A stretch of DNA of 64,000 nucleotides, taken from assembly GCA_003116995.1 (NCBI GenBank), contig BDSL01000026.1, forward strand, positions 62,001 through 126,000, written 5' to 3'. The notes under the pieces were generated by a model. It saw only the letters and a program-made list of their open reading frames with translations, ran no database searches and was not told where the DNA came from. Source of the stretch: Yamagishiella unicocca. Taxonomy: Eukaryota > Chlorophyta > Chlorophyceae > Chlamydomonadales > Volvocaceae. Position 1 is the stretch's first letter, and each line of letters opens with the position of its first letter. The position numbers and the translations under genes are program-made. Of the stretch, positions 26,465-38,886 are shown piece after piece.

Positions 26465-27280
26465 ACGACTGCCAGTATTGGGTAGGTTTGGGCTTACCTT
26501 TCAGCGGCTGGATACGACACGTGTCGGGACAACCTCTGGGCCACTGGCGGCCGTATGGAGGAGCACACCTACATGGCGCCACATGCTAGATCCAGAAATG
26601 CCTGAGTACTAGATGCGCTTGGCAGAATGGTAACGGAGCCAACGGAGCCTACATTGGTAAACAACATGTGCCTTTTTGTATTCGAGGAGTAGGGTCGGTT
26701 GTAACCGTTGCCCGCCTCGTCCTGCATTGTTCTGGCGGGGTCATGCAGCATAATTCTCATCCCTGTAAGCTCACGCGCACTCCTCCAGGATGTGTCAAGA
26801 GCAATTATGCCTAGTAGGGAAAGCCTTAGCCCGAGGGTTACCCATGGGGCCCGCGTACAGTCGTCACTCTCACATGCAGTCCAGCACGGACCCCAAGGTC
26901 CTGACTGGCGACCCCTCGTCAGGTCTCCATGATGCGGGGTACGATATCCTAGTATACGTAGCGCAAGCCCTAGTGGCCGCTTCTTCTGAGGACCCCACGC
27001 GTTACATCCGTTGATCGCCGCAACAACCCACTGAAACCGTAACAACTGCAACGACACGCGCTGCAGAGGAGCAAAGTGAGCGCTTCCCCCTGGCGCCCCT
27101 CTCGTGCCGTCATCATGCTTCAGGGGATCTCATTCGCTTAGGGTGGTGACTACCTGCCTTATGTAGCACTAGGATGGTCCAGGAACGACCGCGGAAGGTC
27201 CTGTGACCGGCCGAAAAGTCATTACGATTACTAGCCAGGGCACCCGCCCGATGCATCCCATAACGGCTCACGGCTGTCGT

Positions 27281-30200
27281 CTATTGCCGAAGCACCTTCT
27301 TTGCGTTGGGGTCAAAGACGTAGCGCTTGCAGCGTAGGGTGATGATGTTGTCATCCGGGACTCGGCCCTCTGCTGATATGCCCGCTGGGAAATGGACCTG
27401 CAGTAGAGGGCGAGGGGCTAAATCAAAAAGATGTCGAGCAGGTAAAACCTGGGGAATGCGCACATAGATGCCATTGACGCAGGTGAGATTTCAGGATGGA
27501 CTGTTGTAGTGGTTCCGGGGTGCGGGGAAATGCAGCCGGACTTCCTTGTAGTCCTAATGGCACCGTCGGTGTGGTTATAATTGCCGTGTCACGCGACCTC
27601 CCCAACAATCCCCCGCATAGAGCCGCGTACCTTGAGCTTTCCGGACTTGCCGAAGGAACCCTCGATCACACCTTCCTCACCCCGGCCCGTCGTAACCTGG
27701 CGGGAGCCAGGTGAGGGGGGTTACAAGTAAAGGTGGTGGTGGGGGGTAAATAAGAGAATCCGTGAATCCACGGCCGACAAACCGAGAGCGGTGATAGTCC
27801 AGAGAAGCGGCGCGGCAAGGAGAAGGAGCGGAGATGCTGCTGAGTCGTGGTGAATGGGGGGTCCTTGGACCTTGCGCGCCTACATTCGGTTCATTGTGCC
27901 AGCCATGCGGAGACACGGCTTGAGGACACGCTGCTCTGGCAGCCGGACAGTGCTCCCTCCCAGCCCCTGCATATTTCCATCCGACAAATGCGTCCACGCC
28001 CCTATCCTTATCCGCACTGCCCGCACCTTCAGCCCGACGAAGACCGCCACGTCGCTCTCCTTCTTGATCAGGCTGCGCACAATCGCGGTGGAGCCGTCCG
28101 GCTGCAGCCGCTCGATGACGCCCGTCCGCGTCTTGACCTTGTACAGCCGCAGCCGGGCCAGGTCGTCGGGGCGGGCGGGATCCACCAGCGACACTATTCG
28201 GCCGTAAAACGCCAGCCTAAGCGGTGAAAGGAAGCGCCGAAGTAAGTTGCTGCAGCTCACGAACAACGCTGTTGGCGCTGTATGCGCCACATCCCTATCC
28301 CGCACTTGCACCTCATTGCCCGCCATGGAGGACAGGCTGCCACAACCCATTCCATCTGGCGGCAGTACGACAATATTACCCAGCCCGGCCTGCCCCCACC
28401 TGCACGCCTCCCCATGTATGTCAGCGTCGAACTTTGCCCCAATCACCAGCGCATCCTGGAGCCGGTGAGCGCACCGAGCAGGCGTTCACAACGAAGGAAA
28501 TGGGTCAGTCAGTGGTTCATTCCTGCTCCCCAGACATCAGCTATCACGATCCGTAAAGGCGAGCAGTCGTGCACGATATGCCATGCCACATGATGAAGCG
28601 TGATGCCGTAATGATGCGGCGCTGTTGACCGGTGACATTGGTGCACTCGTCATGTCATCAGCTAGCACGGCGCTATGCGTGATCATTCCACGGAACGGAG
28701 CTGGCCTTGCTGAATGAAGCGCGTTGGCTGCGCTGAAACCGCCGTCGCCCTGATCTGCCGATCTTATGACCCTGGTCGGTGGAAGACGGTAAGAAGCCCG
28801 TCCAAGCAACATCCATGAGCCGCTTGTCCTGAGACCATGCCATACCATCACTGTATGCCATGGATACAGGTTTGTGCAGCCGAAGCATACCACGTTGCCC
28901 GCTGGCCCCTCCCCGTCGCACTTTGGGGCCTGTGACGGGCTGGTCAAACTTCAATAATAGCCATTGAGGCCCGAAGTGCCGGTCGGACCCCTCGTCTGCG
29001 CCATGCTCGCCTCCGGCGCCCGTAAGCCCCTGTCCAGAGGGCCCGGATGAGGGTCCTGCCACCAGCGGTCGTCCCTCCAAGCCATACAGCTCGTCCTGCA
29101 GCAACACCCGCAAACAGCGGGCGTAAAGGACTGATGATGATGTCTTAATGCCGGTACGGCAGCGGTATCGCACATAAAGCGTGACCCCATATACCGAATC
29201 AGTATCATGTCGGCATCATGACTGTGTACCAGCGCACCTCCGATGAGCAGATATCGCGTTCTGTACGCCTTTGCGTTGCTAGGGGCATTCCCAGTCCTGG
29301 GAACACCGATTTGCGTTTGCAAATCGGGCCGGCTCAGTCCTTACACCCCACCGCTCAGGAGTCCGGCAGCTGAATTGTGCCCACACCCCCTGACCCGTTG
29401 CTGTTCACGTCGCATACGCGGTCTTTTTTGCAATCCCCCTGCCGGATACCTGGTACATGTATTCCCGGCTGCTGTCGAAGTCCATGGGGGTACCCGACAG
29501 CGCCATAGCGTTCAGGTTGGCAATCATGGCTGCCATGGCCGCGTCTCGGGGCAGCCCCTCGCAGTCAGGGGTACCGAAGAATGTCATTTCAGCCATCACA
29601 GTTGAGTGCCCCACCGACACGTGGAACTTGGCACGACTGGGGACAGCGCCTGCAGGGGCGCAAGGCGCCGTCAGTAGCCGCAAGCAACGCCGGGGGCGGG
29701 GCCATGCGGCCCGGAGCCGGGGCCGTGGGGCCAGTATAGAAATGTGGGGGTCAAGCTAGTTTGGGACAGAGACGCGGCTGCGAGTACTGGAAGCAGTCAG
29801 GGGATTGTGGGCACGTGCTGGAGCGGTGCAGTGCCGGCCTCCCGGAAGCACAAACTTCAGCCGCCACGTTAAGGACTCCGGGGAAGTGGGCAGCCTGCGC
29901 GACCTGTACTATGGGAGTTTATACGCTGGCGGTTGCCTTTCCGATACCAAGTATACCGAGTATACTAGAGGCAGGTCGTGAGTATACCAGTGAGCGAAGT
30001 TGCGGAAAGCCCTGGCTGCCGCTTGACATTGATGATCCTCCCAACGGTCCGCGGTGGCTGAAACCTTGCAAAACCAGGTCGGCCCTATAATAGGCCTTCC
30101 CCCAATCCCAACTCATTAACGCTCGCACTCCCTAAACCCCAACATCCGCTATGCCTGGATTAGCTGGACAGACCTGCTTATGAGCACAATTCCGTCCTTC

Positions 30201-32796
30201 TTTCTTGAAGTTACCACGACTCCTTCCTCCCTGACTCTGCAACCTTCAAGAACCGTATAACTAAAAACGTTATGTCTCGCACCCATCTCGCACTAATCGC
30301 TGCGCTGCGCGTCGTTGCCGACTGCCTGGAAACCCCCGCTCCGCCTAGTCCAACGCCTACCTGCATAAAAGCGGATCTTCTCCACCGCCGCCACAGCTCC
30401 TCGAAATGTAGGCACGGTGCCAGGTGCGCACGCCAGGCCCCGCTCCACGAGCGCTGTGTCCAACTGTGAAACGCAGATACCCACTCGGTCACCCTGCACC
30501 GCCCGCTGTACGGGGGACTTGAACATCTGGATAGACTTGACCGCGCGCGTCTGCTTGAGGGCTGGCAGCTCCAGCATGTCGTTCACGGCAATGGCGCCCT
30601 GGTATCGCCAAGGCAAGGATGGGACTGAAGGCTTAGACAATGGAGATGAATCGCTCATGCTTTTGGCCTTGATGTCGGCTCTTCTACTTTCGCCGTTTTT
30701 CATACTAGCAAGTAGGCGTTAGCCAATTCGGGCCGCTCGATCTGCCGCCTCCCATCGCATCGAGGTTGCTACCCTGCCGGCCGCCCGGCTCGACCACCAG
30801 CTTTAACATACAACCGAGGTGCAGCTCCTGTTGGCTGGTCGACGCCTAAAAGCCTCCATTGCCACTCTCCCTGCCCCAACCTCAGTGCACACAGGGACAT
30901 ACCCTAAACTACAGCCCCCGAGTGTTCGGACTGTTGCCAGTACTCAGCTGCTCATGTCTCTACTCCGCCCATCCTGCCAGCTTGCTGGGCCCTATCACCT
31001 CCGGTTGCTCACCTGCAGCACAGTGCCCGTGAGCACGCTGCCTTGGCCTTTGATGGGGAAGCAGTGGTCGACAGCGAAGAGGAATGGGCCGCTCACAGTC
31101 CGGGGGGTGGGCGGCACCATCGCAACTAGCGCAGCCTTGAGGTCCTCAACGCCCAGGGGAGGACTGCCTGTTCAAAGTATTTAGTGGGTGTATGCAGCAG
31201 GTCACGGCGTCTGGCACAAGCGTGTGCAGCAACAATATCGTTTTGGCCTGATCCTAGCGGGCCCTCAGCCCCCTACTCATACACTTAACCACCCGGCCCA
31301 CCTGGCTTGGCTGAGACAGGCATCATGGTCACTCCGACGAACTTGGTCATCGCAAACGTCTGGCGGAGCCGCTTAATGGCGCGTCGCACCAACTTTGGGC
31401 GTTCCTCTGGGGGCTGCAGCTGGTCGACCTGTATGTCATACAGGGCGTACGACTGCGTTAGGCACAAGCCAATGCCGCCGGCGGAGGCGTCAGGCGGCAC
31501 CCAGTTTTCCAGATAATCCAGATTTTTGGCAGCAAGTTCCATGAGAATTGTCAAGACAAAGGCAAAAAACATGGTTCGCCATGAAACCACTACTATGGTC
31601 GAGTACAGTTCTCAGCTCCATTTTGCCCAGCATGGTACGCATTATCCTTCTGCTGCTGGCCCCACCCTGGGAGTTCCCCTCCTCTCCCACCAAATACCTT
31701 GTTCAGCGCCACCACCAGGCGGCTCGTGGCCACCTCGCCCACCACCAGGCACTCAGCGGTCTGGGTCTGCAGGCCTGACGGAGTGTCGTTTTTGGCGGTA
31801 GCGATTCGGGGATGCCGCTGGAGCTTTCGGCGAGGGAATCGGATGGAAGGAATGCTGTCTTGTTGCAGCTATTAACAGTTCGGACTGAGCAAAATACTTG
31901 CCTTAGGTAAAGGTTACTGTACCATGCGGGAAGCTAGGGGGGACTGCTGTTCACTAATTGCAATACCATGCCCGATGCCCAGCCTTTCCCCGTTCATCCA
32001 CCCGTGACCCGCCGTGACCCGTAACCTCAGTCCTACCGCTCCCAGGTTCCGCACTGGGGAGGTGCGCCTGCCCCGCCGACCTTTCGTGATGTCAATAACA
32101 AGCACCATCATATCGATAATCTGCACGCCCCCGATGATAGTACGGATGAGCGAGGCGTGGCCGGGACAATCCACCAGCGTGAACTGTAGCTCATCGTAGG
32201 GCAGGTGGGCCAGATGACCTGCCATAGGCATCTGCGGGTTGTGTGTGAGGGGATAGCCAATGCCCTTCAGTTTCAGAAACAGAAAAAGCAGTGTAGGACA
32301 GTCCCATGCGCCAGCGCAAACGAGCAGGCGAGTTAGCCCAGCAACGGTGGGGAACACGGGCACCAGGATAACACATTCCGTATGTGTAGCATTTCCCTGG
32401 AAGTGCTCAACATTGGAGGTTTGCTAACGGTAAGCCCTGTGTTCGAGAAGTTGTGCCTACGCAGGCACCAGCAGCCCGTTCCCTGCACTCGCCGCACCTG
32501 GCCGACCCGTTACTCTCACCGTAAAAGCCGAAAAGCCCAGGTCGAGCGTAATACCACGTTCCTTGCTTTGGGGATGCTTATCGAGCGCAGCCGTGGATAG
32601 TACCGTTGATAGAGCAGCCACTGCAGTGAGGTTAAATGAGAAGACAGCATGATGATGTTATGCCGCGCCTTGCGGCATGCAGTGGCCGGCATAATGACTG
32701 TCAAGCCAAACCTAGGCTCGTCTTCCCCGAATCGACATGTCCAAGAACGCCGACGTTGATGTTCAGGACGCGTCCGGCTTTTGCTTTGCTGCTCAT
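27281..32796 (-). CDS. EEFSEC: Selenocysteine-specific elongation factor eEFSec (SelB homologue)
   Basis: Thirteen exons join in frame to 578 codons plus stop: 32712-32796, 32520-32620, 32081-32231, 31698-31774, 31302-31428, 31013-31167, 30361-30598, 29450-29649, 28922-29095, 28400-28455, 28027-28216, 27631-27696, 27281-27397. G1 is GHVDSGKT (about 19-26), switch I RGITLDLGFS, G3 DCPGH (about 83-87) followed by SLIRTIIGGVQIID, G4 NKVD (about 137-140). Domain II has KGQGSVLTGTVL; domain III has GDRVGICVSQ and KFHVSVGHSTVM; the eEFSec-specific C-terminal domain ends with FVGLKV, GSFGKSGKLK and KRYVFDPNAKKV. Known role: a GTPase that delivers Sec-tRNA to UGA codons with SECIS/SBP2. Length is close to animal eEFSec (about 580-600). 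Candidate polyadenylation TGTAA (minus) at 27002-27006. Presence implies selenoprotein synthesis. Confidence 0.96.
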
Positions 32797-33059
32797 CCTG
32801 ACTAAGGTTCAACCATATGGCATATCTAGGAAATAGTATTTGAAGCAACTGAAATGATGGCTGCCTGCTACCAAGAGAAAGACGACACGATTTGCACCCG
32901 CAGTATATAATCCTTGGTGTTACTGTCATGCCTTCCATGGTTATATGAGCTATTTTATCTGTGCACTACAAAGGCCTTCATCGCGTACAACGGTCGGAAT
33001 TTGACCCCAAAACGAAATTGCTCCTGCGGATGCTCCCTTTTTGCTCCTCCTTATTTCGG

Positions 33060-33370
33060 GCCGGATGCTGGCCCGTTGTGGAAGGTATCTCATTGGGTCT
33101 CAGGAAAGGGGCTCCTGCTCGACTTGCTGAGGCGGTCTGCTGGTTGTTCCGATTGAGGGGCTGCGTGAACTGCAGTTGGTGTATTTGCTTTTAGGTTACT
33201 CCCTCCTGGGCGGTTGGTGCCGCTGCTTGTCCTCTGGCGCCCCTTGGTCGGGGTTTCTGGTGGTTTGCCATGTCTCGGTCGAATGGTTAGTTTTTCCTTG
33301 CGTCTTTTTCGGTTTCAGCCGATGCCCCCAATGGCTCTAAGTTATGGTCTAGGGCCCACTGTAACAGTTA
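33060..33370 (+). repeat. Dispersed family R1 copy (plus), diverged
   Basis: Ends GGTCTAGGGCCCACTGTAAC; upstream parts (TTTCTGGTGGTTTGCC, GATGCCCCCAATGGCTC) match other R1 copies. It sits between the 5' end of eEFSec (32796) and the 3' end of the O-fucosyltransferase-like gene (33875). No gene in the rest of this gap. Confidence 0.75.
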
Positions 33371-33874
33371 ATACTACGAAATGCTGTCGGACGAATCGCT
33401 TACACAATTATTACAACAAGCTATGCGCTCCGGTTTGGTTGTAAGCCTGTGGAGGCTTGAGGTTTGTGTACATGGCGACTTCTCTTTGCCAACCATCAAG
33501 GAACCCCTTGAAAATTGCCAGCCTACAGTAACAACATGCAATCAAAGTAATAGCTACAGTGGGCGGTGAAATGCATGCTCACTGGGAGAGTAATCCTCTC
33601 CCCCCCTCCTCACTACGCTCTGCTCGTCAGGCCATGTAAAGGAATGTACCGGTTAACACCACACGTCCCTGGCGCCATCGCCATATGGCATGCAAAGCAG
33701 TGCTGCAAACACTTGAAAACAATCCCGCAGGTGTCTTTTCGCTTCTGAGGCGTCGTGCCCCAGGCGTCCTAAGCTCCAGAATCTTCTGGGCTGTGACAAA
33801 TGAGTTCCACCGCTGCCAAATTAGGCACGGCTCGAGTGCTGATTAACTCACATGCCACTCCGTCACGCTCGCTG

Positions 33875-36800
33875 TTATACCAAGACCGTCATGCGTGTGC
33901 CGCCCTGCCGCCCGCCGCCACCAGCGCCTTCCTCACCTCCACCCTCCAAGGTGTCCCACCCCTCAGCCTTCGCTTTGTCCGCCGCAGCTCGCTCCTGCGC
34001 CACCACCACGCTGATGGATGACTTGGCGGTGCCAATGAATGCGTACGACGTACGGCACACCTCCTGCTCCACCATTGACAGCAGGCTGTTGGACGCAAGC
34101 TGGTGCCGTAGCTCCGCGGGCAGGTCCGCCACGTCCAGGAAGAACATCCGTGGCATCCGTGTTGCGGCAGCAGTCGCCGCGCCGTCGTCCCCAGACAACC
34201 TGCCCGTATAGCTACTTCCAAAAGGAGAGCTGTGTCCTTCAGCCACATAGCTGGGTTCCACGGCCGGGTTACTCGCGAGCGCACCGTGCACGCCGTGGAG
34301 GTCGAGTTGGCTCGCCTGGTCACCAAGCGCCCACAGCCGCCGGAACTCACGCCGCACGGCGTCGCGTATACGTGGGTGAGACATGATGAAGATGGCTACC
34401 CCGGGAGGGGGTGTTTTGGGGTGCGCTGCAGTGGAGTCCGGCCCTGCGGATGCGGCTCCGGTGGTTGAGGATGCGGCCCAGGCTCCCCGCTGCTCGATCA
34501 GCTGGCGAACCTGGGGCACCATGTCGATCATGAGCTTCGGGTTTTCGCACACCTGGGGCGCAGCAAGATGGACGAATGCGTCAGTAGGGCCGGACCGGGC
34601 TGGGCCCAAACGAGCTGCGGTGCGGGCCTGCAAGAGGCTTTGGGCATGTGTGCTGCTGTGTATGGAATGCGAGCCCTGACTGATTAGCCCTGTGCTCGAC
34701 GCGCGCCTGCGGCTTTGCCCCTGCCTGTACTACCAACATTCAAGCGCACCTCTTCGGCCGCCTGCTCGTCGTAGGAGGTCATGCTCACAAAGTACTCGAG
34801 GCACTTGTCGGGGTACGGCCGCACGTGCAGCGCTATATAGTACGGCGCGGTGCTGCTGCTGCTGGGAGCAGCGTCGGCCGTTGGCTGTTGTTGCGGCAGG
34901 CCTGCTAGGGCCGCGGTCACGAAGTCCTGCGCCGTTGCCGAGATAATGTGGGACTTAGCTAGTTGCAAGGACACCTGTACGCATGGTGGTCGGGGGGGAG
35001 TACGGGCGGGGCGTGAGTATACCAGGGGTTGCGTATCTTGGAGGGGAGCAACAGGGGAGAAGTGGGGAGCAAGAATGGAAGGGGTTGCGGGATTAGCGAA
35101 CATGAGCGAGCTTATGTATGTCAACCTGCCTCCTGAACGTAGATTTGCAACGTGCCATCCTGGACCTGCAATCGCGCATCCAGGGTTCGTGTGGAGCATT
35201 TGCGGGGTCCAAGCGGCGTCAACAAAAGCGTCAAGCTGCTGGAGCCCTGGTGGCCCTTGCAGTGCCGTCGCATTTTGCGCGCGCGTCAGCGACGGTGTCG
35301 AAGCCACGTCAGCACGCCCCGCGGCGTTAAGCCCGCACAGCCCTCGAACTTATAACACAAAAGGAAGCTGGCTGAACTCATTCTATCCAATGCGGCAGCT
35401 CGTCCGCACCTTGTCGTACATACGCGCGCAAATGGAGGCGTTCCCCGCAAAGCCATTGTAATGGTGGCGGGCCTCCGGTATGACACCTCGATAGGTGTAC
35501 AGCGCCACCCAGCGCTTCCCTGCCACTGTCTTCCTAAGCCACACCAGGCTCTCATCGTCGCATCTGGGGTCGCGATTGCAGGGGCGGTTCATGTGTCGAG
35601 GGCAGTGGTCAAGGAACAGCAGCGATGGCGTCATGTAGCTCGCATACAGACGCTACTGCGGTCAGTGCGGTCGCGCGGAGGAGCAGGGACACAAGACATC
35701 AGCGCGGACAGAGCAGAGACACAATAGACCTGTGAGGTACACGGCTGCTGGCAGCTAGGCGTGGAGGGTGCCTCCTACGTGAGGAGGGCAGGCTAATGGT
35801 CGGCGCACCGAAAAGGCATGCATGGCGATGTAAGCAACGGCGGATGACGTGGTCCCCATGTCGTGCACATGCCTGCACCGCACGCACTGGTGACGCCGCA
35901 CCTGAAACCCTTCTTCCTTAATATTTTCAGACCGCTCACGTCCAGCAGTCCAGCATTGACGCTCTTATCCAGAGTTTCCGTCAAACTATAGCAGAGTTTG
36001 ACAGTCACAACCGAGTCCACCCGGCCGCTTTGAGACCATCCGTACGCAAGGGAGGCCTCATCTGCGGTGATGACCCGGACCAGGGGCGCAAGCGCCTGCC
36101 TGCAACACATGAGTTCGCGGTGTGTCTCAGGAGTTTGGGGCCGGTTGGAGCTGCAGAGGCACCAGGCTGACTGGTTTCGCATTCGGCTTACAGGCCGATG
36201 CGTTTCTGCCGGAAAAGTAGGACGCGCCTTCTGATTGGGCTGAGGGTGCGGCTGCACGTGGATGCCCGCTCCCCAGCGCCCCTCACGCACACCTGTCAAA
36301 GATGGTGTCAAATGGTATCATTGGGACTGCATGCCATGGCCGCTGCGCCTCATCTCGCTCCGCCCGCTGCTGCTGCGGCAGCTGCTCGTGCGAAAGCTGC
36401 TGCTCCTGGCCTTTGTGAGCCGTCGTCTTGTTCGGCCCCCCCCCTCGCTGCTTCTGCCCCTTGCGTCTGGCTTCCATCAAACTCCGATGGGCCAAGCGAT
36501 TGACGTTTTCCGATACGTATGACGATGCAAATTCGGAAGGGTGCGGCCAGAAGCCCCACGAAACGACGGTCCAATTGAAGAAAGCAGCTAGCACCATGGC
36601 CTCTTTCATCGCAACTACTTGGTTGCTAAGTCCGTGCGGCAACAGGGGGATTACGAAGGTCCCGGCTCCATCAGGGTCATCCACCACACTTGATGACTCA
36701 AGTGCCCGCTGGCGCACTGAGCGTCCGCGACCTTCAGCTGCATCGCCCTCCTGCTGCACCTGCGTCAGGTTCACAACAGGATGCCCCAGATTACATGCAC

Positions 36801-37065
36801 AGCTGGAGTTCCCGCCACCCTTGACGCAGTGCCATTTGGACATATGAGAGGAGGCCGGTGGGAGGGCAATTTCTAAACAGCCACAACGTGGCATTTTTTC
36901 TGAAAAGGCACATAGCATAGCAAACTGGTTGAGGTCGATTACCACGTCTTCTGTAGCTCCGTTGGCTGTGTTCCCTCGCCGGAGGAGTCCATGTGGCACC
37001 GCGAGAGCTGGCGCGAAGATCAATACAGCGACAAAGATTAGCATACTATAATGAGCAAGTCGCAT
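33875..37065 (-). CDS. Secreted/Golgi GDP-fucose O-fucosyltransferase-like protein
   Basis: Minus-strand exons 36293-37065, 35902-36099, 35410-35638, 34738-34974 and 33875-34552, plus one short exon near 35.2 kb that I could not fix. The start ATG at 37065 opens a clear signal peptide (MLIFVAVLIFAPALA). Then come GTFVIPLLPHGLSNQVVAMK and AFFNWTVV, the N-terminal fold of the O-FucT family (PF10250), MIPFDTIFD, ALHVRPYPD (the HxR-type GDP-fucose site) and near the end FIGTAKSSISVVVAQER, the usual C-terminal O-FucT block. Several N-glycosylation sequons are present. The known family moves fucose from GDP-fucose to Ser/Thr of secreted proteins; the acceptor here is unknown. The tail after AQER is Gly/Glu-rich and may be spliced differently. 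Confidence 0.75.
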
Positions 37066-37538
37066 CTGCGCAGGTCCAAATGGCACTAGATATCTAGCTG
37101 CCGTTTCTTAGTGAACCTGGTCTGACGTAAACAACCTAAAATGACAGTTTGCAGTTTGCAGTTGTTGTGTATGACATCCGAGGTAGCCTACAAACCGTAC
37201 GGAAAATGCACGGAAAATGCACGATAAAGGCACGGAAAGGTACGATAAATGCACGGAAAAGGTGCGAGAAATGCACGGAAAAGGTACGGCTGGAGGCCAG
37301 CATGGTCGGCGTGTGTTGCGGAGGTATCTAACGAATACGCGATCGCAGAGAGGTTTACGACAGTGAACCTTAGATGTTAATGTGAAGAGGGTAGTAGACG
37401 AAATCGCGACCGTAAGCATTAGGAATTGTACTCTTTGAAGGTCGTTTGCTAAAGCAGGAGGTAGTGTATAGAAGTGTCAATAGCGATATCGGAAGTGAAG
37501 TCACCGAAGATATGGTGGCGGCCGGCCATTAAGCTGTG
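37066..37538. promoter_or_regulatory. Intergenic region between divergent frames, with a short minisatellite
   Basis: Holds the upstream region of the O-fucosyltransferase-like gene. Positions 37198-37290 carry repeated GCACGGAAAA / GGTACG units of about 10-22 bp. No gene. Confidence 0.5.
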
Positions 37539-38658
37539 ATGCAAGGTAGTGACGGCGGCGGCCGAAGCGGAGCTGGACCCTCGTTTACAGCGTTATTGCA
37601 AGATGCATTTGCGACACCTAACGCAGCAGCAGCACATGGCAGCCTAGGAGGCCCATCCATTCTCACGCCGGAGCAACTTCAAGCAATAGCCCAATATCAA
37701 GCGCAACAACAGTCTTATATAGATGAGCTGCGCCGTGTCCTACTAGCACAACAAGGTCGCCTGGCCGGTATCCCTGCTGCAGCAGGTGTCGTCGTTGCCG
37801 CGCATCAGGTACAACCTCTACAGCAGAATGCGCAGCAACTGCGTGCAGCACAACAAGGAGGCCAGCATCAGCAAGTTCAGGACAATACGGCGGCAGATAC
37901 AGCGCGCAACGGTGGTGCAGGTCGTGCCGCTGCACCTGCGACCACAGCTACTGCCGCAGGTGGTGAAGCGGCTGCAGAGCATGCTGGTCGCGGCATTGCA
38001 GCCGCTCCACAGAGGCGTCGCAGTCCAAGCGCGCCTGGTCGGGTGCCCAGGCGGGGTGGGCGGGGTGGCCGTGTGGGACACGGGCGTGGGCGCGGTACCC
38101 GGGGTCGAGCCAGCGCTCAAGCTGACGTTGAAGACGGCGCAGAATTGGAGGATGAGCAACCTGCAGACGTTGTTCGAGGAGGGGACGCGGCTGGTGAGGA
38201 GGAGGAACCAGCAGCCACAGATACCCATCACTACGATGGGTCAACGGTGATTGCGGCAACGGCGATGCCTGGGGACAGGACACGGTATCCATTGACAGAG
38301 TGGAGTATAACACTGTCACAACGGCGCGCGGATGTTCCACGATCATGGTTGAGTGTCGTGATATCGTGGGTGCTATCCATTGACAGAGTGGAGTATAACA
38401 CTGTCACAACGGCGCGCGGATGTTCCACGATCATGGTTGAGTGTCGTGATATCGTGGGTGCGTCGGTGCTGCGGTGCTGGCTTTATGGGGTACGAGCGCG
38501 GCGCACGGAACGAGCGAGGGCACCTGCAGGGAGTCATTCGCCTTTACTTCCCTAATCAAAATGCGTTCAGGACGCGGTTAACGATGCTGTTGAAGCGGCT
38601 GCTGGGCGTTGTCGTGGGTGACAATGCATCATTCACGGTGAAACAGCATCCTCTTTGA
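37539..38658 (+). pseudogene. RG/Q-rich open frame interrupted by an 88-bp duplication, mobile-element-like
   Basis: From the ATG at 37539 the frame encodes a Gln/Ala-rich N-terminal part, a basic Gly-Arg tract (RRGGRGGRVGHGRGRGTRGR), then an acidic Glu/Asp stretch. At 38289-38464 an 88-bp segment is duplicated in tandem. Because 88 is not a multiple of 3 the frame changes, and the continuation that looks protein-like (with GYERGA and GHLQGVIRLYF) is then read in a different frame to a stop at 38658. The HLQG element with an upstream E-R-G is reminiscent of motif II of HUH-type replication proteins, but one motif is thin evidence. It could also be the remnant of another transposon protein. 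Not recognised with certainty. Confidence 0.4.
38289..38464. repeat. 88-bp tandem duplication
   Basis: Two near-identical 88-bp copies begin at 38289 and 38377 with CCATTGACAGAGTGG and contain CGGATGTTCCACGATCATGG. The identity of the copies suggests a recent event. Confidence 0.95.
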
Positions 38659-38886
38659 AGACCTCATCTGCGTAGTCGATGCTCACCTGCACGAAAGCAA
38701 ATCATATAGCAGAACATGAAATCAAGGTATACTATGGCATCGTAACGAGGCCCACGTTGCAGCACTAAAACCATATGGGAAGGGTGTGCGTATTAGTGAA
38801 GAGCGCGTCCTACCACAGTATGACAGCGAGGCATGAACTTGAGATCAGGTAATAACACGAACGTGAGATAACAAGGACAACGGGCG

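Noticed and set aside
26569..27057. Minus-strand open frame of about 160 codons downstream of eEFSec
   Set aside because: No family resemblance; it overlaps the expected eEFSec 3' UTR and polyadenylation motif.
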